DNA of 64,000 bases from NCBI GenBank assembly GCA_038501625.1, contig JAZAYU010000080.1:2565972-2629971 (forward strand), read 5' to 3'. Source of the stretch: Corbicula japonica. Taxonomy: Eukaryota; Mollusca; Bivalvia; Venerida; Cyrenidae. Shown piece after piece: positions 22,001 through 37,000 of the stretch (the first letter of the stretch is position 1; every line of letters starts with the position of its first letter). The position numbers and the translations under genes were made by a program. The notes under the pieces are model-generated. The model worked only from the letters and a program-made list of their open reading frames with translations. It was not told the origin of the DNA and made no database searches.

Positions 22001-25000
22001 TTTATTTTCTTTGACTAATAGATGATTTTGTTACACATTTTGACAAAATATCATAATTTTCTTATGATGTTACAACTTCCTAACAGCACCTTTCTATAAA
22101 AGACTTCCAGATGTAAACAAACTGATATTCTACAACATTTCTTAATATAAATATTGTAATGTTTTGTTTTAGTTATCCCCTGTTGTACGTACCATTGCCT
22201 GGCAACATTCCAGCAGAATATGAAACTCCAGTGAAGAATTATAAAGAGCCTTCAGGAGCATACACCAAACCTGATAGGTCACACGATACAACAGATATCA
22301 CCAGTATTCCTAGATGGGTAGGTTGAAAAACAGTATCTTATTTTAACCATTTTACTCCATGGATACACCTTTTATAGCATGTGCAAACGATGTAAATTTA
22401 AATTGTCCGGAACATCCATGCCATCTGATTAGGAATCTATACTTCACATTGAGATTTATTTGGTTATTATTTCTGACCAATAAGTGAACATCTTAGATCT
22501 AGATTAGATAGTACAGATGTGTAGGCTTATCAGAATCTACACTGGTTGCTTATCTGATAAAGCTGTATCTATGGTGTAAAGGATTAAATGTATGGTAAAG
22601 GTCTTCTGCAAGTTAACACTGAATCACTAAACACCTTTATGGCATAGGCAAACAGTGTAGATACAGATCAGCCTGCACATCTGTGCCCAAGGTTATAAAG
22701 CTGAGCATGGAAACCAGTCTCAAATCTCAAGCATCTGATTGGCTGAAATGGCGACTGGTCGCCATTTCAGCCAATCAGATGCTTGAGATTTGAGACTGGT
22801 TTCCAAACTCGGCTTTATAACCTTCAACCCTGTTCCATTTGATCAGGATCTGTGCAGTTCACTTTCTGTTCAAAAAGTGAACAGTGCAGATCCTGATCAG
22901 ATGACACAGATGTGCCTGCTGATCTGGATCAACATTGGTCACCCATATGTAAAAATGTGTTTTTATGAAGGAAAGGGTTAAATAAACATAAACAAAATAT
23001 CAGAAATATAGCACATGTTAAAGCATTTATTGTCAAGCCAATTCATTGGATGCATTTCTAGTTTAAATTGTTTCTAAGTCAACCACATTTTTGCATTGCT
23101 GTTACAGTATAGAGGTCCATCCCAGGGTTACATCCAGCAACTAGTTGTCCGGACAACAGTGTCACCATGGGAACCAACCCAGCATGATCCACTTGATGCT
23201 CTACATGCTCCCCTCACCAAAGTATTCAATGTCCTCGAAGAAGTGGAGAAACTCCAACACCAGCATGGGTAGGCTGTCTCGAAAATTGTGAATGCACCAT
23301 GATTATATGTAGCTTTTCAATAAGTTTAGGGCTGACATGCATGATTTGAAGAGGATCTTAACTAGATGCATTAAGCTTTTCCTCCATAGATACACCTTTA
23401 TTGCGAGGGCAAACCGTTTAGATCCAGATCAGCCGGCACAACTGTTCAGTCTGATCAGGATCTAAACTGTTCGCTTTTTGATTAGTTGGGTTATTTCTGA
23501 CCAAAATGCGGCCAGTGCAGATTGGATCCTGGTCAGATAGCATGGATGTGCAGGCTGATCTGGATCTATATTGATCGCACATGCGTAAAAAGGCGTATAT
23601 GTGGAGGAAAAGGTTAAGAATGCTTCTCTGACTAAAAGGCAAACAGTGTTGACCCTGATCACATGGCATGGATGTGCAGGCTAATCTGGGTCTACACTGC
23701 TCACATTTATAGGCCCTATGTTTCATTTTGTTACGGTGCATCACAATTAGTTACATTTTTTTTAACAAGTTATGTGTGTTATATTTAACGAACAATAAAT
23801 ATCATCCGGTGAGATAACATCAGATTTATTTTAGAAAATATGACAGGGCAGAATTTGGACAACCCACTATAAGACTCATTAGAATTTTGATTTAATATGA
23901 TCTGGTTTATGCACAGCATGCACAACATACATAAAATGGAGCACATAATTTGAAAATGTTGAGAAATCAGGAATAACTGTGAAATGTAACTCATCACTCA
24001 AACATTTCATTTGTTAAATTGATGTACTTTTATCAGAAATGAAGAGAAATCATTGGTGAAATGTTCCTTAACCCTTTCCTATATATATACGCATTTTTAT
24101 ACATGTGCGACCAGTGTAGATCCAGATCAGCCATAACATCCGTGCCGTCTGATCAGGATCTGCACTGGTCACATTTTGTTCAAAAATAACCAAAAAATCA
24201 TAAAGCGAACAGTTTAGATCCTGATCAGACGGCACGGATGTGCCAGCTGATCTGGATCTAAACTGTTCGCTGACACAATAAAGGTGTGTCTAAGGAGGAA
24301 AGGGTTAAATTGATGTGGTTTTTTTATAAGAAATGAAGAGAAATCCTTGGTGAACTGTTGTTTGAGGGTGTCCGAGCCATTGAAATCCAGGCATAGTGAT
24401 GGACTGCTACCGGAGTATGGATGTCTGGTGCTGTCACCTGCCAATCTGTGGCACAGAGATATCAGCAGGTTTGTAACAGTGGTGATCCATTATTTGTTTC
24501 CTTGTTTGAACTGTTTTAATAACTGTATTCTAAAAAAAATGACCAAACAGTTAAGAGTCTCATATTGGATTTGTAGCTGACATAATCATGTGCCCAAGAT
24601 CATAAAACTAAATCTGAAGACTAAATGGTTGCTGGTCTCCCTTTCAGCCCATCAGATGCTTGAGATTCAAGACTTGTATCCAATCTTTTTTTGTGATCTT
24701 GGGCCATGCTGTAACAGTAATGTATTGTCATTGGTCCATATTTATGTAAACCATCAACACAAGCAGACAGTGATACTGATGATATTTAAAATATATCGTA
24801 CAAGTTAACTAAATATTTTTATTTGCTTAACTTTTATTATGCATTTAGTTAACATTTTTTAACCCTTTCCTTCAAAGAAAGTAGACACACATTTATTGCG
24901 TTAGCATACAGTGTAGATCCTGATCAGCCGGCACATACTGATGTGCTGGCTGATCTGGATCTACACTGGTTGCATATGCGTAAAAATGCATTTTTATGGA

Positions 25001-28000
25001 GGAAAGGGTTAAATTGGTGTCTCAGGTTTTTAATGATATGTAAGAATTGGTTGCAATCTATTAACAAGGCAATGTAAATGAACAAAGATCACTATCTATC
25101 ATTATTTTCAGCTTAATGTAATGTGTATTATAATTTGATGAAATATTGAAGAGTAACTAGTCTTGTAGCCTACTTTAAGCAACAAGAATATTTTTTACTT
25201 TTGAATCATTTTTCTAGGTTTCTTGAAGACAAAGAAGTGCTGAAAACAATATACAAGCGATACACTGAAGCTGTGAGGACTCCCAATGGCATCAGAGGTA
25301 TGTTTTTTGGTGTTTTTTTTTGTTTTAAATTGAACAAATACAGAAGATCAACTGAACGCAATGATCCTTAACCCTTTACTCCAAGGGATATGGATGTTAA
25401 ATATGGGTGAACAGTGTAGATCCAGATCAGCAAGAACAACTGTGCCATCTGATCAGGAACCTCACTGTTTGGTTTTTGATTTACAATGCTGTTTCTGACC
25501 AGATAACAACAGTGTAGATCGTCCGTTGAAGGTAATAAAGCTGAGATTGGAAACCAGTCTCAAATCTCAAGCATCTGATTGGCTGAAATGGCGACTGGTT
25601 GCCATTTCAGCCAATCAGATGCTTGAGATTTTAGACTGGTTTCCATGCTCAGTTTTTGTGTCGCCTGCGATAGCAGGTAGACACATAGGGATCCTATTGT
25701 CCGGCGGCGTCTTCGTCGTCGTCGTCGGTGCCGTCGTCCGGTAGTCCCCCAACTTTAACCTGAAACTTAATGTTGCCTATAACTTTGAAAGTACTTGACA
25801 TTTTCACTTCATACTTGGAATATATCATCATCACGAACAATGCCATCTGTGACGACAAGAATGATAACTCTAGTTTCAGTATTTTTTGAGTTACGCCCCT
25901 TTCTGGATATTTTTTTAGTTATGTCCCTTTCAAATGGAACTTTAACCTGAAACTTAATGTTGCCTATAACTTTGAAAGTACTTGTCCTATTCACTCCATA
26001 CTTGGAATATATCATCAGCATGAACAATGCAATCTGTGATGACAAGAATGATAACTCCAGTTTCAATATTTTATGAGTTATGTCCCTTTCAAATGCAACT
26101 TTAACATGAAACTTGGTGTTGCCTGTAAAATCGAAAGTACTTATTCAATTAATTCATTTAATACTTTGAATAACTCATCTGCATTTACAAACCAATTTTT
26201 GAAGATGATAACTCAGGTTTCACCATTTTAGTTATTCCCCTTTTAAATGCAATTTAGATGACACATGAGTTCTGTGGTGTAGTATTGAAATTAACTTAAA
26301 TAAAATTTTTTTATTATATATGATTTAACATAGGCCCACATTTCAACTTTTTCCATGCAGGCGACACATGTGTTCCGCGGAACACAACATGCTAGTATAA
26401 CCTTGGGCGCTGATAAATTGGCATGGACATGTAGACTGATCTTGATCACACTGCACATATATACTGATCTTGATCTATACTGTTTGCACGTAATAAACCA
26501 ATAAAGGGTTAATATCAGTCATTATAAGAAGCCAAACAACATGTGTGGTTTTGATCATGTCATAGTAAAAGGGACCTTTGGACAGCTGTCGTTAAAATAA
26601 TGTCATAAAGATTAGCATATGTCATTGGCATTGATTATTATGCATTTTCGTGTAAAATTAACATTATATTGTCGAATGTATATTAAAATCGCATTTAAGT
26701 GTAGAGAAATTAGTGGAATTTTGTTTTTCCTTCTTCTAACTATAGTAGCAACTTAAATGTCAAAAATATGACTGAAAAAACCATTTTCCTGTGACATGCT
26801 TCAAGTTCATACCATATTCAATGAAACATCAGATGCAAAATGAGTTGCTTTTGTTTTTTCAGCCAATTAATTGCATCATAGCTCTGTTTGTTAATGTGTT
26901 AAATACAATAATCATTTAAACAAGCAATTTTTAAAAAGCAGTTATAACATGATTCTACATTGTTTTGCAGATATATTATTTGGGTTACCATGGAAACATA
27001 CTGGGATATCTCGTTACATCATCCGTAACAGACAGAGGACAATCTCATTCGCCATCACTATCATTCTCAAGTCATATGATGAAAGGTTTGATCTCAAATA
27101 ATTTTAGAAGGAATATATTGGTATTAAATGAAGTATATCATAGAAGAAAATTTATTTACATTTACAGTACTCCTTAAAAATCACTATTGCTTTTAAAGAA
27201 GTGCTTTGTATAAGAACTTTGCCTCCAGGCTAAGCTTTATTATGCCTTCTTTGAAGAAATCTGGATATACTGCTTTGCATGATTCTGTATCTGGCAAATA
27301 GATCAATCTGGAAGGCAGGATTTAAGAGCAGAATGAATTACTGGTCCTGTAGCAATACAGGTAGAAAGAATCCAGGCAAGGTAATAATCAAGTATTGTCA
27401 ATACTGACAACTTATTGTGACAACATATCAGTGAAGGCAGAGTTCACAGAAGTCTTGATAATCTTATTTAACCCTCCACTACATAGATGCACCTTTATTA
27501 TGTGGGCGAACAATGTAGATCCAGATCAGCTGGCACATGCTTGCCATCTGATCAGGATTTACACTGTTTGCTTATAGATTCATAAGGTTATTTCAAGATC
27601 AATTGATCAAGATGCAACCAGTTCAGATCCAGATCAGATGGCACAGATGTGATGGCTGATCAAGATCTAAACTGGACTGACACACATAAAAATGCGTATC
27701 TATATGCAGGGCCTTCCCCAGAAAAATTTTAAGACATCCTGGCATACAACGCATGACGTGCTAATTCGTGCAAAATGTTTTCACATGGTTGATGGTGTGC
27801 ATCTTACAATGTTTTTTAATATAATTATATTTAGCACAAAGCAACATAGTTTTCTAAGTTGCAACGTTTCTCACACTAGATACACAGCCCGTGATTGCAG
27901 ACCTGTTCTTGTCATTATGATTATGCCGCAATTTAATACATGACTTGATGAAAAGTCAACATGTTCAGTAGAATGGCCATTTATTGATATGGACAGCATT

Positions 28001-31000
28001 TAAAGATGTACAGTTAGTACTTTCAGTTAGTACTTTTATAACATCAAATTACTTAAAAATCGTCTTCATTTTTTGTTATAATTTGTTATAATAAACCTTC
28101 TGTTACCTGTAATCAACTGTTAATAAAAGTGACAAGATTATCATTTACCACTTAAATGCTCACAACTCTTCACAGTTAGAAGGTCATCAAAGAACAATAT
28201 ACCGATTTTAATCTCATTTAGGCCATCATAACTGCCGAGATAATCTGTTCTTAATTGGTTGATTTACGGCCATCTTCTCTGTATTCAACAGACACTCATA
28301 CAACTATCCGATATCTGATACACAGCAGACGCTCATTTAATATTGTAAGCAGAGATCTTGTACAGTAGAAGCTTAACAATATCAGAGAAACGCTTGAAAT
28401 TGGCGAGAAAGCTTCGTAATTTGACATGTATATTGACCTTGTTTATTGAATTTTAAAGCATCCCGGCCAGGATTTATGGCATACTGGCGGATTATAAGCG
28501 TCCTGCAAATGTTAGTTAAGAAATTAAGGCATCCCGGCGCCGGTATGCCATAATTGCCTGGGGAAGCCCTGTCTATATGGAGTAAAGGGTTAAAAGGGAC
28601 CATAACTTTTATTTATACCTCTAATATGAGAATTGAACATGCTTTATGAGTGAATGCTTTATTTTTCAGCTTTGTGAGCCACCTGAGATCTCGTATGGAG
28701 GAGGTATACCCTGATACTGTGATTAACGCCAACAACTCTGAGATCGGCCACATGGTTCATCTACATTATAAAGACATCAACATATACTTTGAATATGTTC
28801 ATCTCATTGTCCTCTACCTTGTACTGCTCATGTATCTCTACTTTTCTGTCAGTAAGTATGCAGCTCTGTATTAGTTGCATACTGTGCCCAAGATCATAAA
28901 ACTTAATCAGATGCTTGAGATTAGAGACTGGTCTTGAATCTCAGTTTTATGATCTTGGGCCCTGGTTTCACTAATACCTGATTTTCTTGGATAAAAATGA
29001 TTATTGTGCATTTGACATTTAAAGATTATTACTATATGGTCAAAATATGTAACAAAATCACTTATTAGTTATGTTCTTTCCAAATATAGTAATAACTAAC
29101 ATGATACAAAATATGACTGCTTATACTTTTTTCTTTGACATGACCCATTTGACAATCAGAAAGAATTTAAACCATTACTCTATAATAAGGCCTTTATGGC
29201 ATGACAAACAGTGCCATCATGATCTGATCAGGATCTACACTGTTTGCTTTTAGATTCATTTTGGTTATTTCTGACCAAGAAGCAAACCGTGTAGATCCAG
29301 TTCCGATGGCAGGGAGGTGATGGCTGATCAGGATCTACACGGACTGTGATAATAGTCATATATATGTATGTATAGTACAAGTTAAAAAACACTTGTAATC
29401 TAAATATTGTAAGATGTATACACACTATGTGTAATTTATGTCTGATTTGCAGAGAAGATAGAGATGGTAAAGTCAAAGTGGGGTCTGGCATTCAGCGCCA
29501 TTGTGACGATTGTGTCCTCGCTGTGTATCTCGGTCAGTGTCTGCTCTATATTTGGCATGAACACACGGCTAAATGGAGGGTGAGTACCGTTAGGCATCAA
29601 CTGTTATTATACTGCAAAGAAATTTCCTTGAATTTGATTGGATAATTTGCCGCTGATGTATATCCGTATTTACGGATCGGCCGTAGATATTAACTGCACG
29701 TGCCTTAATTTCCCCGTCTGGCCTCCCACCTTATGTTGTCGTCCGCCATTTTGTTTTGAATTTCCGTAAAAATGCATCATTTGAAGCCGATCTTGTAAAT
29801 TATAAAGCGGTATGCTTAGGAATTACTAAAATTGTTACAGAAAATATTTATGTTATGTTTTTAACGTTGAAAACGATCAGATTATTCTCAAATTTTGTGA
29901 ATAAAAATCAAATGGATAGTCCATCCAATTTCTATAGAAGTGACGTCATGCAGGTAAATTAATGACGTCAGACATGTAATTATTGAGGTTCTCAGAGGGG
30001 AATTAAGCCGTTCGGCATTAAATAAGCGAAATAATCGAAAAATCGATGTTTTCTTATTAATTTTGTCTGAAAAAGTCTTTGCAGTATAATAACACAATTA
30101 TTTGGTTCCTTGAAAGGGTATGTGAGGATATATTGCCGGTCTGGGTGTCATATTATCCCTCGCCTGCGGCTCGGGTAATATGACACCCAGACCGGCAATA
30201 TATCCTCACATTCCCTGTCAAAAAACCAAATAACTATATAATACATTACTTTGCCAGAATGATAAAAAAATTAAATAAAATGTTTAATTGAACTAAGCAG
30301 ACAAGAAATTTTATAATATTAATCCATCGTTTAAAGCAAAGGTTACTTAATGCGATACTAGGGTTTGCATCGTATGGTGTTGGTGACTCACCCTGCTTTC
30401 AATTTAAACTAGTCTTTTATTTGTTCAGTGTTTTGATTTACGGAAATATATTTACCGTCTGAATCCTTTACACTGTAGACTGATTAGACTGTGCATTAGC
30501 AAGGGCTGAACTGGGTTCACAAATGTGAAAAATGATGTGCAGCACAGTGCTTAACAGTTTTAAGCCTTAAAATGTCTATTGGTATTTAAATGCTGCTATG
30601 CAGTGTTATCTGTAGTAGAGTCACTATATTACTTGATGTTGCAATGGTTTGATCACTGTCAGGTTTTGCAAGAAATTACTGGTTGAAGAGCAACAATATT
30701 ATAAGGTTGTATTCTGGCTGTATGTATAGACAGCTCATCTGGATCTGCATCAGTGATTAATTTATGCATAATTTGCAGGTCAGCAGTGAAAAAAATTACA
30801 CCACATATTATCTATGTATAGCAATGACAACATTAACTCGTGTATCAATCACCAAATACTGTGGTTTCATTAAATTTTGCAATGATCAAATTTAACATTT
30901 TCTGATTTGCATAAATTCACGTAGTTGTGTATTCAAAATTTGACGTTTAATTGTTGAATTTTGCTAGTGTTTGTTTTTGCACCGGTTTCCTAAATGAAAC

Positions 31001-34000
31001 ACACAAAACTTAACCCCCATTTCCCTCCACGAAAGATACCACAGTTATTTACTGAAATAATAAGAATATTTATATATCTAACTAAATTGCTTTGTATGTT
31101 TTGTTGATATTAACAGAGAAATATTCCCGTACTTGGTGGTGTTGATTGGAGTAGAGAATGTCCTGGTAGTGACCAAGTCTGTTGTCTCCACGTCAGTAGA
31201 ACTAGATGTGAAATACAGAGTTGCTACAGGTATGTGAAGCCAGGTTGCTACATGAAAACATTAAAAACAACTGAAAGAGGGAGCAAGTGTGCAATTTTGA
31301 TAAAGGCCTGGGCCCAAGATCATAAAACTAAGATTGGAGACCAGTCAAATCAGATGCATCTAATTGGCTGGAATATAACTGGTCACCATTTCAGCCAATC
31401 AGATGCTTGAGATTTGAGACTGGTTTCCAGATAAAGTTTAATGATTTTGGGCACTGAGTGAGAGCTAGCATTATGGCGACTGGCCCTCAGATCTATAGGA
31501 AGAAATAAGTCTAGAGGTTAGAGCCTAGAACTTCTGTGTCCAAAATAATAAAACTAAAACTGGAGACCAGTCTCAGACATGAAGCATCTGATTTGCTAAA
31601 CTAAAGGTTATTATCCATTTCAGCCAATAAGATGCCTGACATTCTAAACTGGTCTCCAAAGTTAGTCTATGATCTTGGGCCCTGGAGACAGACCATTAGT
31701 TGATTCAACATCAAAAATTTAATGTTAATGTTAAAATATATCCTTTAAATTTAACCAAAAATACAAGCAACTGGGACAATATTTATACTCATATTGCAGT
31801 ACACATTGATAAAAGTCTTTCTTCCTACTGTTGAACATTTTGCATTTGGTCAGGAATGTGGTTTCAGCAAATGCTGTGAAACAAACTATTCAACTTGGGA
31901 CAATGTTTTGTCTTTTGTCTTTATTGAGCATGCACATTTTATAATAAGATGCCATAGAAAAGTGAGGCATCACTCAGGATGTTTAAATGTGTGAAGCCTG
32001 TCCTTCATTCTTTACACACTTTAAACAACCCAAAATATTTTCCATTCCCTGATGAACATGATAAAATATCAATTAAGGTCTTAGACCCATCATTAGCATA
32101 TTAAAACCAAACAGTAACCATAATTATGTAAGTTATTTAGTTATTAAATGCCTTAAAAAAAGACAATAGGCAAGTTACAGATAATAACAGTTGAGCGATA
32201 ATGTTTTGTGATTATCTGCCCTTGTTGACATGGTTGTCTTGAGTTATCTCCCTTGGAAACACAAAAATGTTATTTTCTCCATTTTTCTACGGTAAATATC
32301 TGATTTCTTATTAAAATAGTACACAAACTCTGTTTGTTAAGATTTCTACCAAGAGACTTTCTTGAAAAAATAAATATTTTTAAAGTAATAGCAAAAAATC
32401 GATATTTTCCATAGGCTTTAATGTAAATGTTAACACCTATTATCTCCCATTAAATAAAAATGTCTTGAAAAATTTCTCGGTGAATCATCTTATATTTTGT
32501 ATGTCTTTAACACTTTAAAGGTACATTGATTTCCTACCATCCAGTGTCAAGATATGAAATATGTCAATGATGGTCCTAAATCCTTAAATCCTTAAACGGA
32601 AATAATGTACAGCCTACTAAATTTATACTGTATAATTATACACGCCTTTCATGTGCAAGTGTACTTATAACAGTACATCAAGCTATCATACAGTAAGCAT
32701 ATTATACCAGGCCCATTATTATGATGTTAAACCATATATAAACAAAGTAAAATTATATTATCACCATCACTGTAAAATTTTACAAATTATCAAGTAATCA
32801 TAATGCTTATATCCATTGCTGTTAAAATGTTTCAAAATAAATGTGACAGATCATTTTAAATGTTTTAAACTAAAATTCTCTCGAAACCTTGTAATCTATT
32901 GCACTTAAGATTTAGCAGCCAGGTCTCAATTGCAACACTTCATTGAATAAAGTAATTGTTCTACAGTCATTTATATTGATTTCCTCATGGCTAATCCCCC
33001 ACAATTCACTGAGCATTGAACTACTGACATCTTAAATAACAGAAATGCTTATGACTGCTGGAATTATCTAATTGAAAGAAACCAGGGCTGAAGGTTATAA
33101 AACTGTGTTTGGAAACCAGTCTCAAATGTCAAGCATCTGATTGGTTGAAATGGCGACTGGTCGCCATTTCAGCCAATCAGATGCTTGAGATTTGAGACTG
33201 GTTTCCATGCTCAGTTTTATAACCTTGCACACTGATGTTTCAGGATTAAGCAAGGAAGGATGGTATATCACCAAGAACTTGCTGATAGAGCTTGCCATTA
33301 TTCTCATCGGCTTCTTCACATTTGTTCCTGCAATACAGGTAACATTTAACACTTTACTCCATATTTCTTAACCCTTCCCTGTTTAGACACACCTTTATTG
33401 CTAGGGCGAACAGTTTAGATCCAGATCAGCCGGCACATCCGTGCCGTCTGATCAGGATCTAAACTGTATGCTTTCTGATTCATTAGGTTATTTGTGACCA
33501 AAATGCGACCAGTGCAGATCCTGATCAGACGGCACGGATGTGCCGGCTGATCTGGATCTACACTGGTCGCACATGCGTAAAAATGCGTATATATCCAGGA
33601 ATGGTTTAAGGTGTAAGTGAACAGTGTAGATCTAGATTAGCTGGCACATCATTGCCATTTGTTCGGGATCTACAGTGTTCAGGATTTGTTAGGTTATAAC
33701 TGACCAAAAAATTAATAATTCCGATCAGACAGCATGGATGTGCTAGCTGATCTGGATATACACTGGCCGTACAAGCTATAAAACCTGTATATATTGTGTA
33801 AAGGGTTAAGAATGCATAAGGGATGTTAAATATTGACTTTCATGTGGCAGTAATTAACTTTGCCCAAGGTCATAAAACTAAATCTTGAGACCAGTCTCAT
33901 ATCTCAAGCATCTTTGGCTGAAATGGTGACTGGGTAGCCATTTCAGCGACTGGTCCCTATTTTAGCAAATAAGATGCTTGAGTTTTGAGACTGGTCTCCA

Positions 34001-37000
34001 AAATTTAGTTTTATTTAATTGCCCCCTATTTATATTGTGAAATTATTTGGAAGTTTTCATGGTTTACCACTGTAGATCTAGATCAGACAGCACACCTGTG
34101 CATTATGCTCAGGATCTACACTATTTGCTTCTTGTACAGAAATAATCTCGAAGCTAATGTAGACTTCCCGAAAGTTGTAAAAAAGTGTCAGACATGAGGT
34201 CAGACAAGATGTGAAAATCTGTCTGACCGAAACAATTTCTGTCTGACTGAAACATTTAACACATTAAATAAGCAAAACACAGTATTAAGTGTATTTTTTC
34301 AGTGGTACAATTTGTCATTATGACGAATACGTAAAATATTTCATTCGGATATCCTCACTCATTTCTCTCGGAACAGTCTCGAATCAAAACAGCGAGTAAA
34401 ATTGTAATTTAGCGAGTAAAATTGGAATATGCAGATCAAATGTTTGCCGGACATTTGGTCCGACAACATTGGAAATCACATCAGACCAGTCCAAATTTTA
34501 CCGGACAGGTCCGACGGTCCGGCGACTTTAAGGAAGTCTGCTAATGTAACAGATCCTGATCAGCTTGCAGTTGATGCTGATCATACTTCAAAATATCAAA
34601 TGCTCTGTATGGACTATCTGATTTGTTACTGAAACAAGGGGTATCTTAGTTAAGTGCTTCTAAACAGATGAAAAACAAATTCACCCAAGTTAATTGCACA
34701 ACATTATAGAATCACATCCTTTTAGAATTTCAGCATCGTCTTATTCTAGTATTAGATAGAATGTTATTGAATTTAACATTTGATGCCTTATTTTAGGAGT
34801 TTTGCCTTTTTGCGCTAGTCGGTCTGCTCACAGATTTCTTCCTTCAGATGGTCTTCTTTGTCACCGTACTGTCTGTTGACATCCGGAGGATGGAGGTAAC
34901 ACGACTTGCCTTAATGTTGTAGATTTGTTGTTGTTGTTGTTGGTGGTGGTGTTTGCTTTGGCTATTTTTCCGATGTATTTATTTGTTTGTGTTTTGAAGT
35001 CTCATCCTGCAAACTGATTTTTCATGTATGTTTTTGTATGCTCCTACAAAGTGGGAGGCATGTAGAGTTGCACTTGTCCGTATGTCCCCTGAATCTTGTG
35101 GCATCAACTCCTCATTAACTATCAGGCAGATTTCATTCAAACATGCACAGATGATCAAGCAGGATTTGTGGTGATGGTAAAGAAAAATATTTTTGACTTT
35201 GACCATTTTTTACCAGAGTTATGACCCTTTGTTACAAATGTTCTAGCAGTGGGGGCATCATAGTCCTAAGAACACAGTGTAGTTGTGTTTTTTTTCATTA
35301 TTTTTGTTTTGCCAATTTCAGAAAAAAGGTGTTACTTAAAAAAATTTAAATTAATAAATTAAATATTTCTCTTGAAAATGAAATGACAGTTACAAGTGTT
35401 TTACCTTTTTTAAATTGTTATTAGTGGATAATTTTTTGCTGAATGCTGTACCAAACGTTTTAGTTTTGTAATTGTTCCATTAATTGTTTAACAAGTCAAT
35501 ATCAGAATGACATGAAGGGAGACTACTCTGTAAGTACTCTGCTTGCACCATGAGTATGTGTATTTCAGGTTTCAGCAGTATAAATATTCTGTGTCACTAG
35601 TCACATGTTGCATGGTTGTTTTATTGCTGTTACTGTAACTTAAAAATTCAAATATTATTTCAATTACAGCTTTCAGACTTGCACAAGTCCAAGCAAAGTT
35701 CGAGCCCAAGTCCTGTTGATCAACCCGGCTTGGAACCATTGTTCAGATGTCCATTTAAACCATACCACTCAGCTGAGAGGTTCAGAGTCCATCCAAGGTT
35801 CAATCTGTCATCAGGAGTCAGTTTGATTACATCTCGCGGGGCACCTGTGTCACCCAGAGTCCAGCATGAGGAACGGTTCTTCCAGCGTGAGACATTCCTA
35901 GACTTGCCTCGCCGCCTCAGATTACTCTATTTCTGGGCTAGCACTAGGGTTGTGCAGCGATTTATTATGGTATGTTGAACAAATGTGGCACTCTCTGGGA
36001 AAAATGGTCCAAAATGCAATTTTTGGCCAAAATGAGTTATAATCATTTTCAGGTACCTTGTTGACTTTGGAGTACACAAATTCATTTTTTTTTCAAAAAC
36101 GACTTATTTTAACTGAAAACCAGCATTTTTGGGGAAACCACCGTGAGTGTGAAAAAGCCTTCTTTTGTCAAACTATTGTCCAAATAAATAGGTGCATTTA
36201 TGTGACAACTATAGGAAAAATAGTATTTCAGTCTCTGTTAATTGCCCATGAATAGTATTTATATATAAATCAAGTAACTTATTTTGACAAATGAAATACT
36301 CAAATTTCGGTTACCAAGGCAACGGAACTGAAAAAAACATATTTGACACGTTTTTTCAGGTAACTGGCACCCTAAATGATAACATGTTATTGTTTTTAAA
36401 TACAATCTATCTTTCTGGTCTGTTTGTGGATAAACCATACACAGAAATGTTGATTTTTGAAAATAAAGATACTTTTTTTATAACTATGCAGTAAACAAAA
36501 TGATAAAAACTTCATTAAAAGTGACGAAATCATTTAGGTGAAAGTTGTTTGTACCCAATAATGGTTACCGTGGTAATACTACCTGAATATTATGTACATA
36601 TTCATAACATTTGAGCTTCTGAGTAATATCACAGTATGTTACACATTTATCCCTAGTTCTAAAGTTGCCATGGTAATATTTGTGTATTATTTTCTTCAAA
36701 GTGGTATGAGGTCATTACACCAACACCTACACAACTAAGAGCACAAATGTCATTACACCAACAACTACACAACTAAGAGCACAAATTAAATTAAATTTTG
36801 TATGATCAAATTGTGATATAACAATATATGACACAGTTTTACTAAATGTTGCAAGATTTTTTTTTCTAGGCAGGGTGAAGGGGGAACTGAGTTTCATGAT
36901 GTGGATAATGTTTGATAATAAAAGAACTTACATTTATATAGTTGACAACAGTTTACATACTATGCACACAAAAAAACTTCACTGCATGTTTATGTTGGGT

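Larger units (their letters stand above)
25369..26514. repeat. TTAA palindromic MITE with two nested elements
   Basis: Starts TTAACCCTTTACTCCAAGG. Broken by a hairpin MITE (25531-26408), itself broken by a Helentron-like element (25656-26395). It resumes GGCATGGACATGTAGACTG and ends AAAGGGTTAA. Confidence 0.7.
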
